Shown here piece after piece: positions 26,917 through 34,582 of a DNA stretch of 34,582 bases. Source of the DNA: Pseudomonadota bacterium (GTDB lineage Bacteria > Pseudomonadota > Gammaproteobacteria > Steroidobacterales > Steroidobacteraceae); the NCBI GenBank assembly GCA_021798335.1, contig JAJZMI010000204.1, positions 1 through 34,582 of the forward strand, written 5' to 3'. Both the position numbers and the translations under genes were made by a program. How positions within the stretch are numbered: position 1 is the first letter of the stretch; each line of letters opens with the position of its first letter. The notes below the pieces were generated by a model, which worked only from the letters and a program-made list of their open reading frames with translations, was not told where the DNA came from and searched no databases.

Positions 26917-27978
26917 ATGTACAAGGTCAAAGCCTATGCCGCCACCCATCCCGCCTCGCCGCTCGCTCCCCTCGCGATCGAGCGGCGCGATCCGACCGCC
27001 ACCGACGTGCGCATCGAGATTCTCTTTTGCGGCGTGTGCCACTCGGATCTGCACCAGGTGCGTGACGAATGGCACGGCGCGATGCCGACGGTCTATCCGT
27101 GCGTGCCCGGCCACGAGATCATCGGGCGCGTGACGGCCGTAGGCTCGCAGGTCACGCGCTTCAAGAGCGGCGATCTGGTCGGCGTCGGATGTCTCGTGGA
27201 TTCCGACGGCACCTGTGCGCAGTGCCGCGCCGGACTCGAGCAGCTCTGCGCCGCCGCGGTGCTCACCTACAACTCCCCGGACAAGCATTCCGGCGGCGTG
27301 ACGCTCGGCGGATACGCCGAGAGCATCGTGGTCGATGAGCGCTTCGTGCTGCGCATCCCCTCGAGTCTCGATCCGGCGGCCGCCGCGCCCCTGCTGTGCG
27401 CCGGCATCACCACCTACTCGCCGCTGCGCCGCGCTCGGGTCGGCCGGGGCACCAAGGTCGGCATCGTGGGGCTGGGGGGCCTCGGGCACATGGGGGTGAA
27501 AATCGCCCACGCCCTCGGCGCGCACGTGCACGTGCTCACCACCTCCCCCGGCAAGCGCAGCGACGCGCTGCGCCTCGGCGCCGATGAGGTGATCGTCACG
27601 CGCGATAGCGAGCAGATGCGCCGGCATGCCGGCACCTTCGAGTTCATCCTCGATACCGTGTCCGCCGAGCACGACATCAACGCCTATCTCAATCTGCTGC
27701 GCCCTGATGGCAACATCACCCTGGTCGGCGCGCCGTCGCAGCCGTTCACGATACCGGCGTTCTCGCTGCTGATGGGCCGGCGCAGCCTCTCGGGCTCGGT
27801 GATCGGCGGCCTGCCCGAGACCCAGGAGATGCTCGAGTTCTGCGCCGAGCACGCCATCACCGCCGACGTGGAGGTGATTCCCATCCAGCGGATCAACGCC
27901 GCCTTCGAGCGCCTGCAGCGCTCGGACGTCAAGTATCGCTTCGTCATCGACATGGCCTCGCTGCGCGGCTTGGCCTGA
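26917..27978 (+). CDS. Zinc-dependent alcohol dehydrogenase, YahK/CAD-like
   Basis: 353 residues, an MDR-family NAD(P)(H)-dependent alcohol/aldehyde oxidoreductase. Catalytic zinc ligands are Cys41 (GVCHSD), His66-Glu67 (PGHEIIG) and Cys161 (LLCAGITTY). The Rossmann motif is GLGGLGHMGVK (about 186-196). The structural zinc lobe reads DSDGTCAQCRAGLEQLC, with Asp97, Cys100, Cys103 and Cys111, so the usual first cysteine is an aspartate; Asp can still bind zinc. AGGAGG precedes the ATG by about 11 bases. It sits between the aldo/keto reductase and the DUF302 gene and probably reduces aldehydes. Confidence 0.94.
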   Translation: MYKVKAYAATHPASPLAPLAIERRDPTATDVRIEILFCGVCHSDLHQVRDEWHGAMPTVYPCVPGHEIIGRVTAVGSQVTRFKSGDLVGVGCLVDSDGTCAQCRAGLEQLCAAAVLTYNSPDKHSGGVTLGGYAESIVVDERFVLRIPSSLDPAAAAPLLCAGITTYSPLRRARVGRGTKVGIVGLGGLGHMGVKIAHALGAHVHVLTTSPGKRSDALRLGADEVIVTRDSEQMRRHAGTFEFILDTVSAEHDINAYLNLLRPDGNITLVGAPSQPFTIPAFSLLMGRRSLSGSVIGGLPETQEMLEFCAEHAITADVEVIPIQRINAAFERLQRSDVKYRFVIDMASLRGLA

Positions 27979-27997
27979 AACCCAGGAGAACACAATC

Positions 27998-28390
27998 ATG
28001 GCGTATTACATCGCAAAGGCAGTCGGCGGCGACTTCGACGCCGTCGTGGCAACGGTAATCGCAAGACTGAAGGCGCACGGTTTCGGGGTCCTCACCGACA
28101 TCGACGTACAGGCGACCCTGAAGGGCAAACTCGGCGTGGACACGCCGAAGTACCGCATCCTCGGGGCCTGCAACCCCGGGCTGGCCCACGCCGCGCTGCA
28201 GCAGGAAACGCATCTTGGCGTGCTGCTGCCGTGCAATGTCATCGTGCGCCAGAGCGAGGCTGGACACGTGGAAGTGGCCAGCATCGACCCGGTCGCCTCG
28301 CTCGAGCGCACGGGCAACGAGGCGCTGCGCCCGTTCGCCGAGCAGGTGCGCGTGACGCTCGAGGCGGTGCTCGCGGAGTTGGCGCCGTAA
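27998..28390 (+). CDS. DUF302 domain protein
   Basis: 130 residues, essentially one DUF302 domain: GDFDAVVATVIARLKAHGFG, VLTDIDVQATLKGKLG, YRILGACNPGLAHAALQ and GVLLPCNVIVRQ are the conserved blocks of the family. Its function is unknown; members often sit near redox, heavy-metal or sulfur genes. There is no signal peptide, so it is cytoplasmic. CCAGGAG precedes the ATG at a good distance, and only 19 bp separate it from the alcohol dehydrogenase, so it is probably the last gene of that operon. Confidence 0.9.
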   Translation: MAYYIAKAVGGDFDAVVATVIARLKAHGFGVLTDIDVQATLKGKLGVDTPKYRILGACNPGLAHAALQQETHLGVLLPCNVIVRQSEAGHVEVASIDPVASLERTGNEALRPFAEQVRVTLEAVLAELAP

Positions 28391-28592
28391 CGACCCGGCG
28401 ATCCGGCCGTTGCCCGGGCGGCGGGACTGCACGGCGCTCGCGCTAACTACGCGATCCTCATCGGCAGTTCGGCGAGGAGCCGCGGCAAGCATGACCCGCT
28501 TTCACGCCATAGACAGCGACGCTCGATGCCTGCGCCCGCCCTCGGTCGATGGGCGGCTGGCGCCTATGTTTTCCAATCACGGTGTCGTCGTA

Positions 28593-29906
28593 TCAGGCCA
28601 ATCGAATGCCTGCAGCAACCGACGCTTGCCCCGCACGCAGCGCCGGCAGCACTCCGCCGACGATTCCGATCGCCAAAGCGCAGCGCAGGCCGGTCACCAG
28701 CAACCCCGGGGTCACTCGAAACTGAAACATCAACTCCGTAAAGTCAGGTCCGAGGGTCGCGGCGGTATAGTGATCAAAGAATATCCAGGTGACGCCGGCC
28801 CCCATGACGCCACCGGCAACCGCCAATAGCGTGGTCTCGATCATGACCGAGAGCAGCACCAGCTCGCCGCTGAAGCCGATCGCGCGCAGCGTCGCGATCT
28901 CACGGGTGCGCGCCGACACTGCGGTATACATACTGTTAAGCGCACCGGCCACCGAGCCGATCGCCATGATGCTCGCCACAAGGATTCCCAACATGCGGAT
29001 CGACTGGGTCAGTCCACGCGCTTGCGAAGCGTAGAACGCACGGGTGGTCTGCGTCTCGACCTTCAGGCGTGGATCGCTTGCGAGCGCGGCCTTGAAGGAA
29101 CGGAACAGCCGCGGATTCCTGAGTCGCACGGTCATCGAGGTCATACTGTTTCCGCGACCGAAGGCGGGCCCCAGTACGTCAATATCACCCCACAGTTCCG
29201 AGTTGTGCGCGTCGTGAGAGTCGAACGCTCCGACGACCTTCCACGGTTCTCCGTTGATTTCCACCGTCGAGCCGACTTCTACATCCGCGAATTCTCGCCG
29301 CACATTCTCTCCAGCGATCAGCTCACGTAATCCCGGCGTGAAGCGCCGGCCGGCAATTATCCTGACGTTCTTGTGTATGACCCAGGCCTGAGGGCCGACA
29401 CCCCGGATCGCGACCTCTCCATAGCGCCCGCCTTCTTTCATCGGCACCGAGGCGGTGACCAGCAGTTCCGCGGACGCAACGGGACGGCCGTCGGCACCCC
29501 GCATGACCTGCGGCTCGTTCGCGATGAGCATCGCACTTCCCCGAGACAACACCGACCCCAACTCGCCGTCTTGTGATCCGATACCCAGCACGATCGCAGT
29601 ATCGTTGCTCCCGGTGGCTTCGAGCATCGCTTGATATCCTCTGCCCATCGCCAGCAGCGCCACCAGTACCCCGACCACTCCAGCGACCCCCAGCACGACC
29701 ACGGACGCGCCACCCAGGCGGCGCGGCAACGTCGCAAGCCCCGCCGCAGTGATCAACGCGGCCTGCCGTCCGGGACGAGTCAAACCGAGCCACGCCAGGA
29801 ACACGATCAGGCACGCGCCGATCAGCCACCATGGCAGAAGAATTCCGAGGGCGGCGCACAGCACGGCCGCCGCGATCGTGTAAAGCTTCGCCCACGCGGG
29901 TCGCAT
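28593..29906 (-). CDS. FtsX/MacB-type ABC transporter permease (second of pair)
   Basis: 437 residues from ATG 29906 behind a GGGGGAGAG ribosome site. Two extra hydrophobic helices at the N-terminus (about 8-45) precede the usual layout: a helix (about 70-90), a large periplasmic MacB-like domain (about 95-300) and three C-terminal helices with the FtsX-domain text VSARTREIATLRAIGFSGELVL. Such permeases do not carry substrates across the inner membrane but transmit ATPase motion to the periplasm or outer membrane. The gene follows its partner permease by 13 bp. No ATPase or membrane-fusion gene lies beside them. Confidence 0.88.
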   Translation of the reverse strand: MRPAWAKLYTIAAAVLCAALGILLPWWLIGACLIVFLAWLGLTRPGRQAALITAAGLATLPRRLGGASVVVLGVAGVVGVLVALLAMGRGYQAMLEATGSNDTAIVLGIGSQDGELGSVLSRGSAMLIANEPQVMRGADGRPVASAELLVTASVPMKEGGRYGEVAIRGVGPQAWVIHKNVRIIAGRRFTPGLRELIAGENVRREFADVEVGSTVEINGEPWKVVGAFDSHDAHNSELWGDIDVLGPAFGRGNSMTSMTVRLRNPRLFRSFKAALASDPRLKVETQTTRAFYASQARGLTQSIRMLGILVASIMAIGSVAGALNSMYTAVSARTREIATLRAIGFSGELVLLSVMIETTLLAVAGGVMGAGVTWIFFDHYTAATLGPDFTELMFQFRVTPGLLVTGLRCALAIGIVGGVLPALRAGQASVAAGIRLA

Positions 29907-29919
29907 CACTCTCCCCCGG

Positions 29920-31092
29920 TCACTGCTCGGCGAATGCATCCACGATGCGTTGACGAGCAACCCTGCCAGCGGCAAGCATTCCCACGACCGCGCTGAACAG
30001 CACCATCAGCCCGATGCCGCGCAGCCACAGGCCCGCGTTCTGCATTTGGCCCGGAGACCCCACCAGAGGATCTATGAAGCCTCTGAAGACATGCAGAACT
30101 TCTGCGCCCGCGATCGACGCGACGGCCAGACCGAGAATCCCCCCGAAGACGTACAGCAACGCGGTCTCGGTAACGATAATGGCAATCAACACGATGCGTC
30201 GAAAACCGAATGCCTTCAAGACGGCAAATTCCGGCATTCGATCCGTGACGGACTGACTCACGGCGCTACCGGTGATCATCAGCAGCGTAAAGAAGACCGC
30301 CGTCATGAGCGCGCGAGCGACCAACCGCAAGTCGATCGCTTGCCTTAGCTTGTCCGCGATCATCGCGTTGGCACTCTCGGTCTTGGTCGGATGATCGGAA
30401 TTCTCCGTCAGCGAATCAACCGCCGCCGCGATTTCACCGGCATTCAGTGCATTCGCGATCTTCTCGAAAAATGCTCCAGCGCCAACGTTGCGTTGGGCAA
30501 GCGACAACGCGAAGTAATTCCAATGAAAGAATATTGCATTCTGAAGATTCCTTGGTTGCGCATGATCTATGCACACGACATCGAATGTCCAAGTATCCGA
30601 TCCGTCCCTTCGAACATATCCGGACGCCTCGACCGGGATCTGCTCGCCGACCTTCCAATGATATTCTGCTGCGAGTTTCGCGCCCACCACCGCGCCCGTC
30701 CTGGTGTCATAGAACTTCCGCCAACCTGGCGCAGGACAGTGATATTTCGGAAACAGATCGAAATAGTTTTTCGGGATGGCGAATCCGCCGACCAGGTTAT
30801 TGGGATTCTGATATACGCCCCAAAACGGATGGTTGAATGTGACCGCCTGCACGCCGGGCACGCCGCGGATTTGCGCCTCAAGACTCACCGGCAAACCCGA
30901 CGATCGACTTGGCTGTGCGAACGTTATCAACCGATGCGCACTCGCGACGCTATCTGCCGCGTGCGTCATGGCATGATTTACCAAGCCGATCAATCCAAAC
31001 AGCACGAAGGCGGCCGCGACCGTCAGCACAGTGAGCACCGTGCGCGTTTTATGCCGCGTGAGCGCGGCCCAGATCAGGGGCAGGTATTTCAT
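29920..31092 (-). CDS. FtsX/MacB-type ABC transporter permease (first of pair)
   Basis: 390 residues from ATG 31092, which has GAGGGG upstream. One N-terminal helix (about 16-38), a periplasmic domain (about 40-255) and three C-terminal helices with the FtsX-domain signature VTDRMPEFAVLKAFGFRRIVL. The N-terminal KYLPLIWAALTRHKTRTVLT is the standard cytoplasmic elbow of the family. It forms a two-permease operon with the gene after it. In related operons an ATP-binding protein of the LolD/MacB type and a HlyD-like adaptor accompany such pairs; here the upstream neighbour is the proline racemase gene, 138 bp away, so the ATPase must come from elsewhere. Confidence 0.88.
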   Translation of the reverse strand: MKYLPLIWAALTRHKTRTVLTVLTVAAAFVLFGLIGLVNHAMTHAADSVASAHRLITFAQPSRSSGLPVSLEAQIRGVPGVQAVTFNHPFWGVYQNPNNLVGGFAIPKNYFDLFPKYHCPAPGWRKFYDTRTGAVVGAKLAAEYHWKVGEQIPVEASGYVRRDGSDTWTFDVVCIDHAQPRNLQNAIFFHWNYFALSLAQRNVGAGAFFEKIANALNAGEIAAAVDSLTENSDHPTKTESANAMIADKLRQAIDLRLVARALMTAVFFTLLMITGSAVSQSVTDRMPEFAVLKAFGFRRIVLIAIIVTETALLYVFGGILGLAVASIAGAEVLHVFRGFIDPLVGSPGQMQNAGLWLRGIGLMVLFSAVVGMLAAGRVARQRIVDAFAEQ

Positions 31093-31230
31093 GTGGCGCC
31101 CCTCGCCCTGCGCCAGGGTGCCAGTGTCGAACCGACGCCGCGCAGTGCGGCATCGCGTGCACATTCACCAGCGCGGATGCGGATCGGATGCTGCATCGAG
31201 ATTCTGTTTCGGAATGAACGGATCGTCGCG

Positions 31231-32229
31231 CTAGGTCACTTGAAAGCCCGCGGGAAAGGGCTCGCGCGGATCGATCCATAGCATGTTGTATCCGGTCGCC
31301 CACGCCGAGCCCTCGATCGCGGGAATGATCGCGGCGGTGCCGGCGAGCTTGAGCGCCTCGAGCACCCGCCCGGTGAAGCGGCTGCCGATGATGCTCTCGT
31401 GCACGAACGTATCGCCCGGGCGAAGCTCCCCGCGCGCAGCGAGCTGCGCCATCCGCGCGCTGGTGCCGGTTCCGCAGGGCGAACGGTCGATGGCTCGATC
31501 CCCGTAGAACACCGCGTTGCGCGCGTGCGCGCCGGGGCTGCGCGGCCGATCCGTCCACATGACATGACTGACGCCGCGAATGGTCGGATCGAGCGGGTGG
31601 ACGGGCTCGAAGATCTCACGCACGCGCTGGCGCACCAGGGGACTCAGGCGCACCAGCCCCGAGGCGCCGAGCGCATCGATCCCCGCGAATCCCGGCTGCG
31701 GCTCGATGATGGCATAGAAGTTTCCGCCGTAGGCGACATCCACTCGCAAGCGGCCGAGATCGGGCACCTCGATCTCGAGGGCGGCCTTGGCGAGATATGA
31801 CGCCACGTTGCGAACGCACACGCGGGTGACCTTCTCGCCCTCGAGCACATACTCGACGCCGAGGATACCGGCCGGCACCTCCAGCGCGAGCCGTCCGGGG
31901 ACACGCGGCCGCAACAGCCCATGCTCGATCGCGAAGGTCACCATGCCGATCGTGCCGTGGCCGCACATCGGCAGACAGCCGCTGGTCTCGATGAAGAGAA
32001 TGGACGCATCGTGTTCGCTCGCGAGCGGCGGCATCACGAAGCCACCGGACATCATGTCGTGTCCGCGCGGCTCGAACATCAGGCCGCGGCGGATCCAATC
32101 GAAGCGCCGCTGAAAGTCGGCGCGCCGCTCGCTCATGGTGCGCCCCTCGAGAAAGGGGGCGCCGCCCGCCACCAGCCGCACCGGGTTGCCGGCGGTATGC
32201 CCATCGATACAGAAGAACATGGACTTCAT
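31231..32229 (-). CDS. Proline racemase family, probable 4-hydroxyproline 2-epimerase
   Basis: 332 residues from ATG 32229 (MKSMFFCIDGHTAGNPVRLV). The fold has two symmetrical lobes, each supplying one catalytic cysteine: Cys89 (PMCGHGTIG) and Cys252 (DRSPCGTGTSARM). Both being present indicates racemase/epimerase rather than the Ser/Thr-containing hydroxyproline dehydratase subgroup. The likely reaction is trans-4-hydroxy-L-proline to cis-4-hydroxy-D-proline. The divergent D-amino-acid dehydrogenase gene could take the next step, which supports the hydroxyproline role over proline racemisation. Cytoplasmic; no signal peptide. The later pathway enzymes (a deaminase and an aldehyde dehydrogenase) are not here. 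Confidence 0.88.
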   Translation of the reverse strand: MKSMFFCIDGHTAGNPVRLVAGGAPFLEGRTMSERRADFQRRFDWIRRGLMFEPRGHDMMSGGFVMPPLASEHDASILFIETSGCLPMCGHGTIGMVTFAIEHGLLRPRVPGRLALEVPAGILGVEYVLEGEKVTRVCVRNVASYLAKAALEIEVPDLGRLRVDVAYGGNFYAIIEPQPGFAGIDALGASGLVRLSPLVRQRVREIFEPVHPLDPTIRGVSHVMWTDRPRSPGAHARNAVFYGDRAIDRSPCGTGTSARMAQLAARGELRPGDTFVHESIIGSRFTGRVLEALKLAGTAAIIPAIEGSAWATGYNMLWIDPREPFPAGFQVT

Positions 32230-32607
32230 GCGCACCCCCGCAGCGCCAGCGCCTGCCTCCGCGCACGCCGGCCCGGCCGCAGGACGGCCCGCAGGCCTCG
32301 GGCATACGCGCAGGGCGCGACTGCGAATTGTGACGCCCATCGTATACGCTATGCGCTATGGCGCAACCGACCGCCATCCCCGCCCCGCTCAGGGCTCGGC
32401 TGCCGCGGCAGCCGGGCCCTGCCCGCCCCGGGGAGGGAAATCCGCTGCCCGTGATCGATCCCGAGAGGCCCACTATCCGGCGGCGCCCCGGCACATGGCG
32501 GCCGCGCCAGGAACAGCCCGTTGCACCGCGCCCGGCCGCCGAAGGCAAACCTCGGCGCTATCGTGTCCCCGGCAAGCCGGGATACGCCTGAGCTGCGCCG
32601 CACCGGC
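32230..32607. other. Divergent control region of the epimerase and dehydrogenase genes
   Basis: This 378-bp gap has no supported gene. It holds one candidate minus-strand promoter (see 32339-32366) with a CGCTATG direct repeat and a GTATAC palindrome at 32342-32347. Nothing clear was found for the dehydrogenase gene. Confidence 0.5.
32339..32366 (-). promoter_or_regulatory. Candidate promoter of the epimerase gene with direct repeat
   Basis: On the minus strand TTGCGC (32366-32361) and TACGAT (32344-32339) are 16 bp apart, each a four-of-six match to consensus. Between them, CGCTATG occurs twice in tandem (32347-32360) next to GTATAC (32342-32347). The repeat could be a regulator site; AraC-type activators bind tandem repeats near the -35. 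Confidence 0.35.
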
Positions 32608-33885
32608 ATGAGCACCCACCCACATGAGACCGCCGGGGAGCACATCGCGATCATCGGTGCCGGCATCATCGGCTGTGCGCTCGCGTGGGCCCTGGCCCGC
32701 GAGGGCCGCCGCGTCCTGCTCATCGATCGCGCCGAGCCCGCCACCGCCGGAGCGTCCTTCGGCAATGCCGGCCACATCGCCTGTGAGCAGCTCGAGCCGC
32801 TCCCCTGCCCGGCGGTGCTGCGCACCTTCTGGCGGGAGCTGACGCTCTTCGGCGGCGCGGTCGATCTGCCGGTGCACCGCTGGGCAGCCCTCGCGCCCTG
32901 GCTGGCGCAATTCGTGTACGCCGCCTTCCGTCAGAAACGCAACACACCGGCGCTGGCCGCGTTGGTGGCGCCAGCCGCGGCGGCGCTGGAGGCGGCGTTG
33001 CGCGAGATCGCGAGGCCGGAGCTGCTGGTGCGTCACGGACACTACGCCCTGTGGCGCGGCCCGCATGCGGCCGAGCGCGCCGCCCGCGCGGCGCGCGCCG
33101 CCGGCGCCCTCGGCGTGCGCACCGAACAGGCACCGCCGGAACTGTTGCACGCCGCGCGCGCACGCGGCGGCCAAGGCGATGCGGCCGGACTGCACTATCC
33201 GGACAGCGGCCACGTCATCGACCCGCGCCAGCTCGCCGTTGCGCTCGCCGGCGCGGCGTTGCGAGCGGGCGCGAGGTTCCGCCAGGCCGAGGTCCAGGAG
33301 CTCACGCGCCTCGGCGCGCGCATCGGGGTGCGTGCCGAGGGTCAGATCGTGCCGGCCGCGGCGGCGGTGGTGTGCGCCGGCGTCGAATCGAAACGACTGC
33401 TCGCGCCCTTCGGCGTCCCTGCGCCCCTGACCGCCGAGCGCGGCTACCACCTCGAGATGCCCGGCACGCCGCCGCTGATCGACGCGCCGGTGCTGCACGC
33501 CGACCACAACATCATCGTTACGCCGATGCAGGGCCGGCTGCGCGCCACGAGCTACCTCGAGTTCGAGCGCCATGGCGCGCCACCGGACCGGCGCAAGATC
33601 GCGCGGCTGCGGGCCCGATTGCACACGTTCGGCTATGCCGGCGCGACAGCCCATGCCGGATGGGTGGGCTCGCGTCCCACGCTGCCGGACTATCTGCCGG
33701 GCCTCGGGCGCGCCCCGGGCGAGGCGCCGCTGTTCTACGCCGTCGGCCACCAACATCTGGGGCTCACACTGGCGGTGCCCAGCGCACACGTGATGGCCGC
33801 ACTGGTGGCCGGACGCCCCCCGCCGCTCGATGCGCGGCCCTTCGACCTGATGCGCTTCGGCACAGCGCGCACCGCGCGCCGTTGA
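32608..33885 (+). CDS. FAD-dependent D-amino-acid dehydrogenase (DadA-like)
   Basis: 425 residues from ATG 32608; the open frame extends upstream to a TTG at 32521, but the dinucleotide-binding motif IAIIGAGIIGCALAWALARE starts about 12 residues after this ATG. Other DAO-family parts are FGNAGHIACEQLEPL (cf. the SxANAGxxxxxxxxP stretch), SGHVIDPRQLAVAL, AAVVCAGVESKRLL, a substrate-lobe segment ERGYHLEM, and the C-terminal WVGSRPTLPDYLPGLGRA with YAVGHQHLGLTLAV, which holds the isoalloxazine end of FAD. It should oxidise a D-amino acid, here most likely cis-4-hydroxy-D-proline given the divergent epimerase, passing electrons to quinone. The ribosome site is weak. Confidence 0.88.
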   Translation: MSTHPHETAGEHIAIIGAGIIGCALAWALAREGRRVLLIDRAEPATAGASFGNAGHIACEQLEPLPCPAVLRTFWRELTLFGGAVDLPVHRWAALAPWLAQFVYAAFRQKRNTPALAALVAPAAAALEAALREIARPELLVRHGHYALWRGPHAAERAARAARAAGALGVRTEQAPPELLHAARARGGQGDAAGLHYPDSGHVIDPRQLAVALAGAALRAGARFRQAEVQELTRLGARIGVRAEGQIVPAAAAVVCAGVESKRLLAPFGVPAPLTAERGYHLEMPGTPPLIDAPVLHADHNIIVTPMQGRLRATSYLEFERHGAPPDRRKIARLRARLHTFGYAGATAHAGWVGSRPTLPDYLPGLGRAPGEAPLFYAVGHQHLGLTLAVPSAHVMAALVAGRPPPLDARPFDLMRFGTARTARR

Positions 33886-33902
33886 GGCCGCGCGCCAACA
33901 GT

Positions 33903-34040
33903 GTGCGCGAGTCCCTGCAGTTGACGCGAATGCAAGCCGTGCGGCAGCGCCTGGGCGAGAGCCGCCGCAGCATCGGGCAGATCCTGGCGGAGTTCGGCGT
34001 GAGCGATGTGACTTGTTCCGCACGCTGCCTCCCCCGTTGA
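33903..34040 (+). pseudogene. C-terminal relic of an AraC-family regulator
   Basis: The frame reads LQLTRMQAVRQRLGESRRSI, GQILAEFGVSDVTCSARC and LPR before a TGA. The AraC/XylS DNA-binding domain ends with a matching pattern: LxRxQAARRxLxxxxxSIxxIAxxxGFSDxSxFxRxFRRxFG. Only about 45 residues of the second helix-turn-helix remain; upstream the frame enters the dehydrogenase gene in a wrong frame, so the rest of the regulator is gone. Hydroxyproline catabolic genes in Pseudomonas are controlled by an AraC-type activator (LhpR), so this may be the relic of the local regulator. Confidence 0.45.
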
Positions 34041-34281
34041 GCGGCTGTTCAGGATCAAAAGAACAATTGCCCGGGCGGCAGTGCGAGCCCAACGTCTCCG
34101 GTTCGCACCTCTGCAACCGGACGATCGGCCGCGACACGCCGCGGATGATCCGGCGACCCGTGTTCGTTGCGCGCAATTTTCCCGCTTCGCCGCGCCGTCC
34201 TGCGCGCATGGGCGCCCAGCCTTCGACCCATTCTGCGCGGCGCGGCCGGCGAGATGCGCATTGGACACGGCGCCCGCAGGC

Positions 34282-34287
34282 TATACT
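34282..34287 (+). promoter_or_regulatory. -10 element of the MFS gene
   Basis: TATACT matches consensus at five of six positions and ends 6 bp before the ATG at 34294, so the transcript would start on or next to the start codon. TTGGAC at 34261-34266 is a possible -35, although the 15-bp spacer is short. Confidence 0.4.
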
Positions 34288-34293
34288 TGCGCC

Positions 34294-34582
34294 ATGCCCG
34301 GATGGAACGAACTGACGGCCGCGCTGCGCCGGCCCTCGATGCAGATTGCGCTCATCGTGGCAAGCGCGATGTTCATGCAAAATCTCGACTCGACGATCAT
34401 CGTCACGGCGCTGCCGGCCATGGCGCACAGCTTCGCCACCACCGAGAGCCGGGTAAGCGAAGGCATCACCGGATATGCGCTCGCCGCCGCGATCTGCATT
34501 CCCTCGAGCGCGTGGCTGGCCGACCGGATCGGGACCCGGACCCTGTTCTGCGGCGCGATCGTGCTGTTCACCCTGGCCTCGA
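34294..34582 (+). CDS. MFS multidrug exporter, DHA2 type, 3' part outside window
   Basis: The first 96 residues are visible. After MPGWNELTAALRRPSMQIAL comes helix 1 with the DHA2 hallmark QNLDSTIIVTALPAMA (residues 29-44), then helix 2 (ITGYALAAAICIPSSAWLAD) and motif A, ADRIGTRTLF, and the start of helix 3. These 14-helix major facilitator proteins expel drugs or amphiphiles from the cytoplasm with the proton gradient. There is no ribosome site; the nearby -10 element implies leaderless translation. No adjacent membrane-fusion gene is visible on this side. The assignment is secure at family level, the substrate is unknown. Confidence 0.88.
   Translation, partial: MPGWNELTAALRRPSMQIALIVASAMFMQNLDSTIIVTALPAMAHSFATTESRVSEGITGYALAAAICIPSSAWLADRIGTRTLFCGAIVLFTLAS

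Noticed and set aside
32473-34428. Minus-strand open frame of 651 codons
   Set aside because: Antisense of the D-amino-acid dehydrogenase; composition is Arg/Gly/His rich with no domain.

Overview
The window looks like a chromosomal segment of a high-G+C Gram-negative bacterium, most likely a gammaproteobacterium of the Steroidobacterales/Nevskiales/Xanthomonadales type. The evidence is DsbB, a TonB-dependent receptor, DapE, a PhoB-PhoR-PhoU set, YoaA and TsaB in gammaproteobacterial form, a DusA-type synthase, and signal peptides for a two-membrane envelope. The taxonomic call is an inference from gene content; there is no rRNA or tRNA gene here.

Layout. (1) 1-6550 is a decayed accessory zone. 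It holds an edge-truncated cytochrome b561 gene, a broken cytochrome c' gene upstream of it, remnants of three insertion-sequence transposases (IS66-like, possibly ISL3-like, IS1634-like), one unrecognised ORF, and one intact TonB-dependent receptor gene of visibly lower G+C than everything to its right. (2) 6570-17875 is a dense housekeeping block: dapE (+); phoB-phoR-phoU-dsbB (-), with a PHO-box-like site before phoB; yoaA-tsaB (-); GTP-dependent pckG (+); a class III nucleotide cyclase with an FHA domain (-); and dusA (-). (3) 18080-25700 is accessory: a brnT-brnA toxin-antitoxin pair behind a perfect palindrome, a secreted GH9 glycoside hydrolase with a palindromic operator inside its promoter, a secreted EXORDIUM-like protein with a strong promoter and two hairpins at its 3' end, and a secreted S9 peptidase followed by a small coupled gene. 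(4) 25857-28390 is an aldo/keto reductase - zinc alcohol dehydrogenase - DUF302 cluster. (5) 28593-31092 is a pair of FtsX/MacB-type permeases with no ATPase gene next to them. (6) 31231-34040 is a divergent proline racemase/4-hydroxyproline epimerase and D-amino-acid dehydrogenase pair, plus a C-terminal relic of an AraC-type regulator. (7) The start of a DHA2-type MFS exporter runs off the right edge.

How the genes work together. The Pho block senses phosphate limitation and appears autoregulated, and it seems to carry dsbB (disulfide formation) in the same transcript. The GH9 enzyme and TonB receptor could serve saccharide scavenging, but they are 14 kb apart and no shared regulator is visible. 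The epimerase and dehydrogenase fit the first two steps of trans-4-hydroxy-L-proline breakdown; the two later enzymes are not in the window.

I found no CRISPR array, intact insertion sequence, phage module or clearly new defence system. The strongest candidates for something little described are the EXORDIUM-like secreted protein, the GH9 operator/promoter arrangement and the Pho-coupled dsbB operon.
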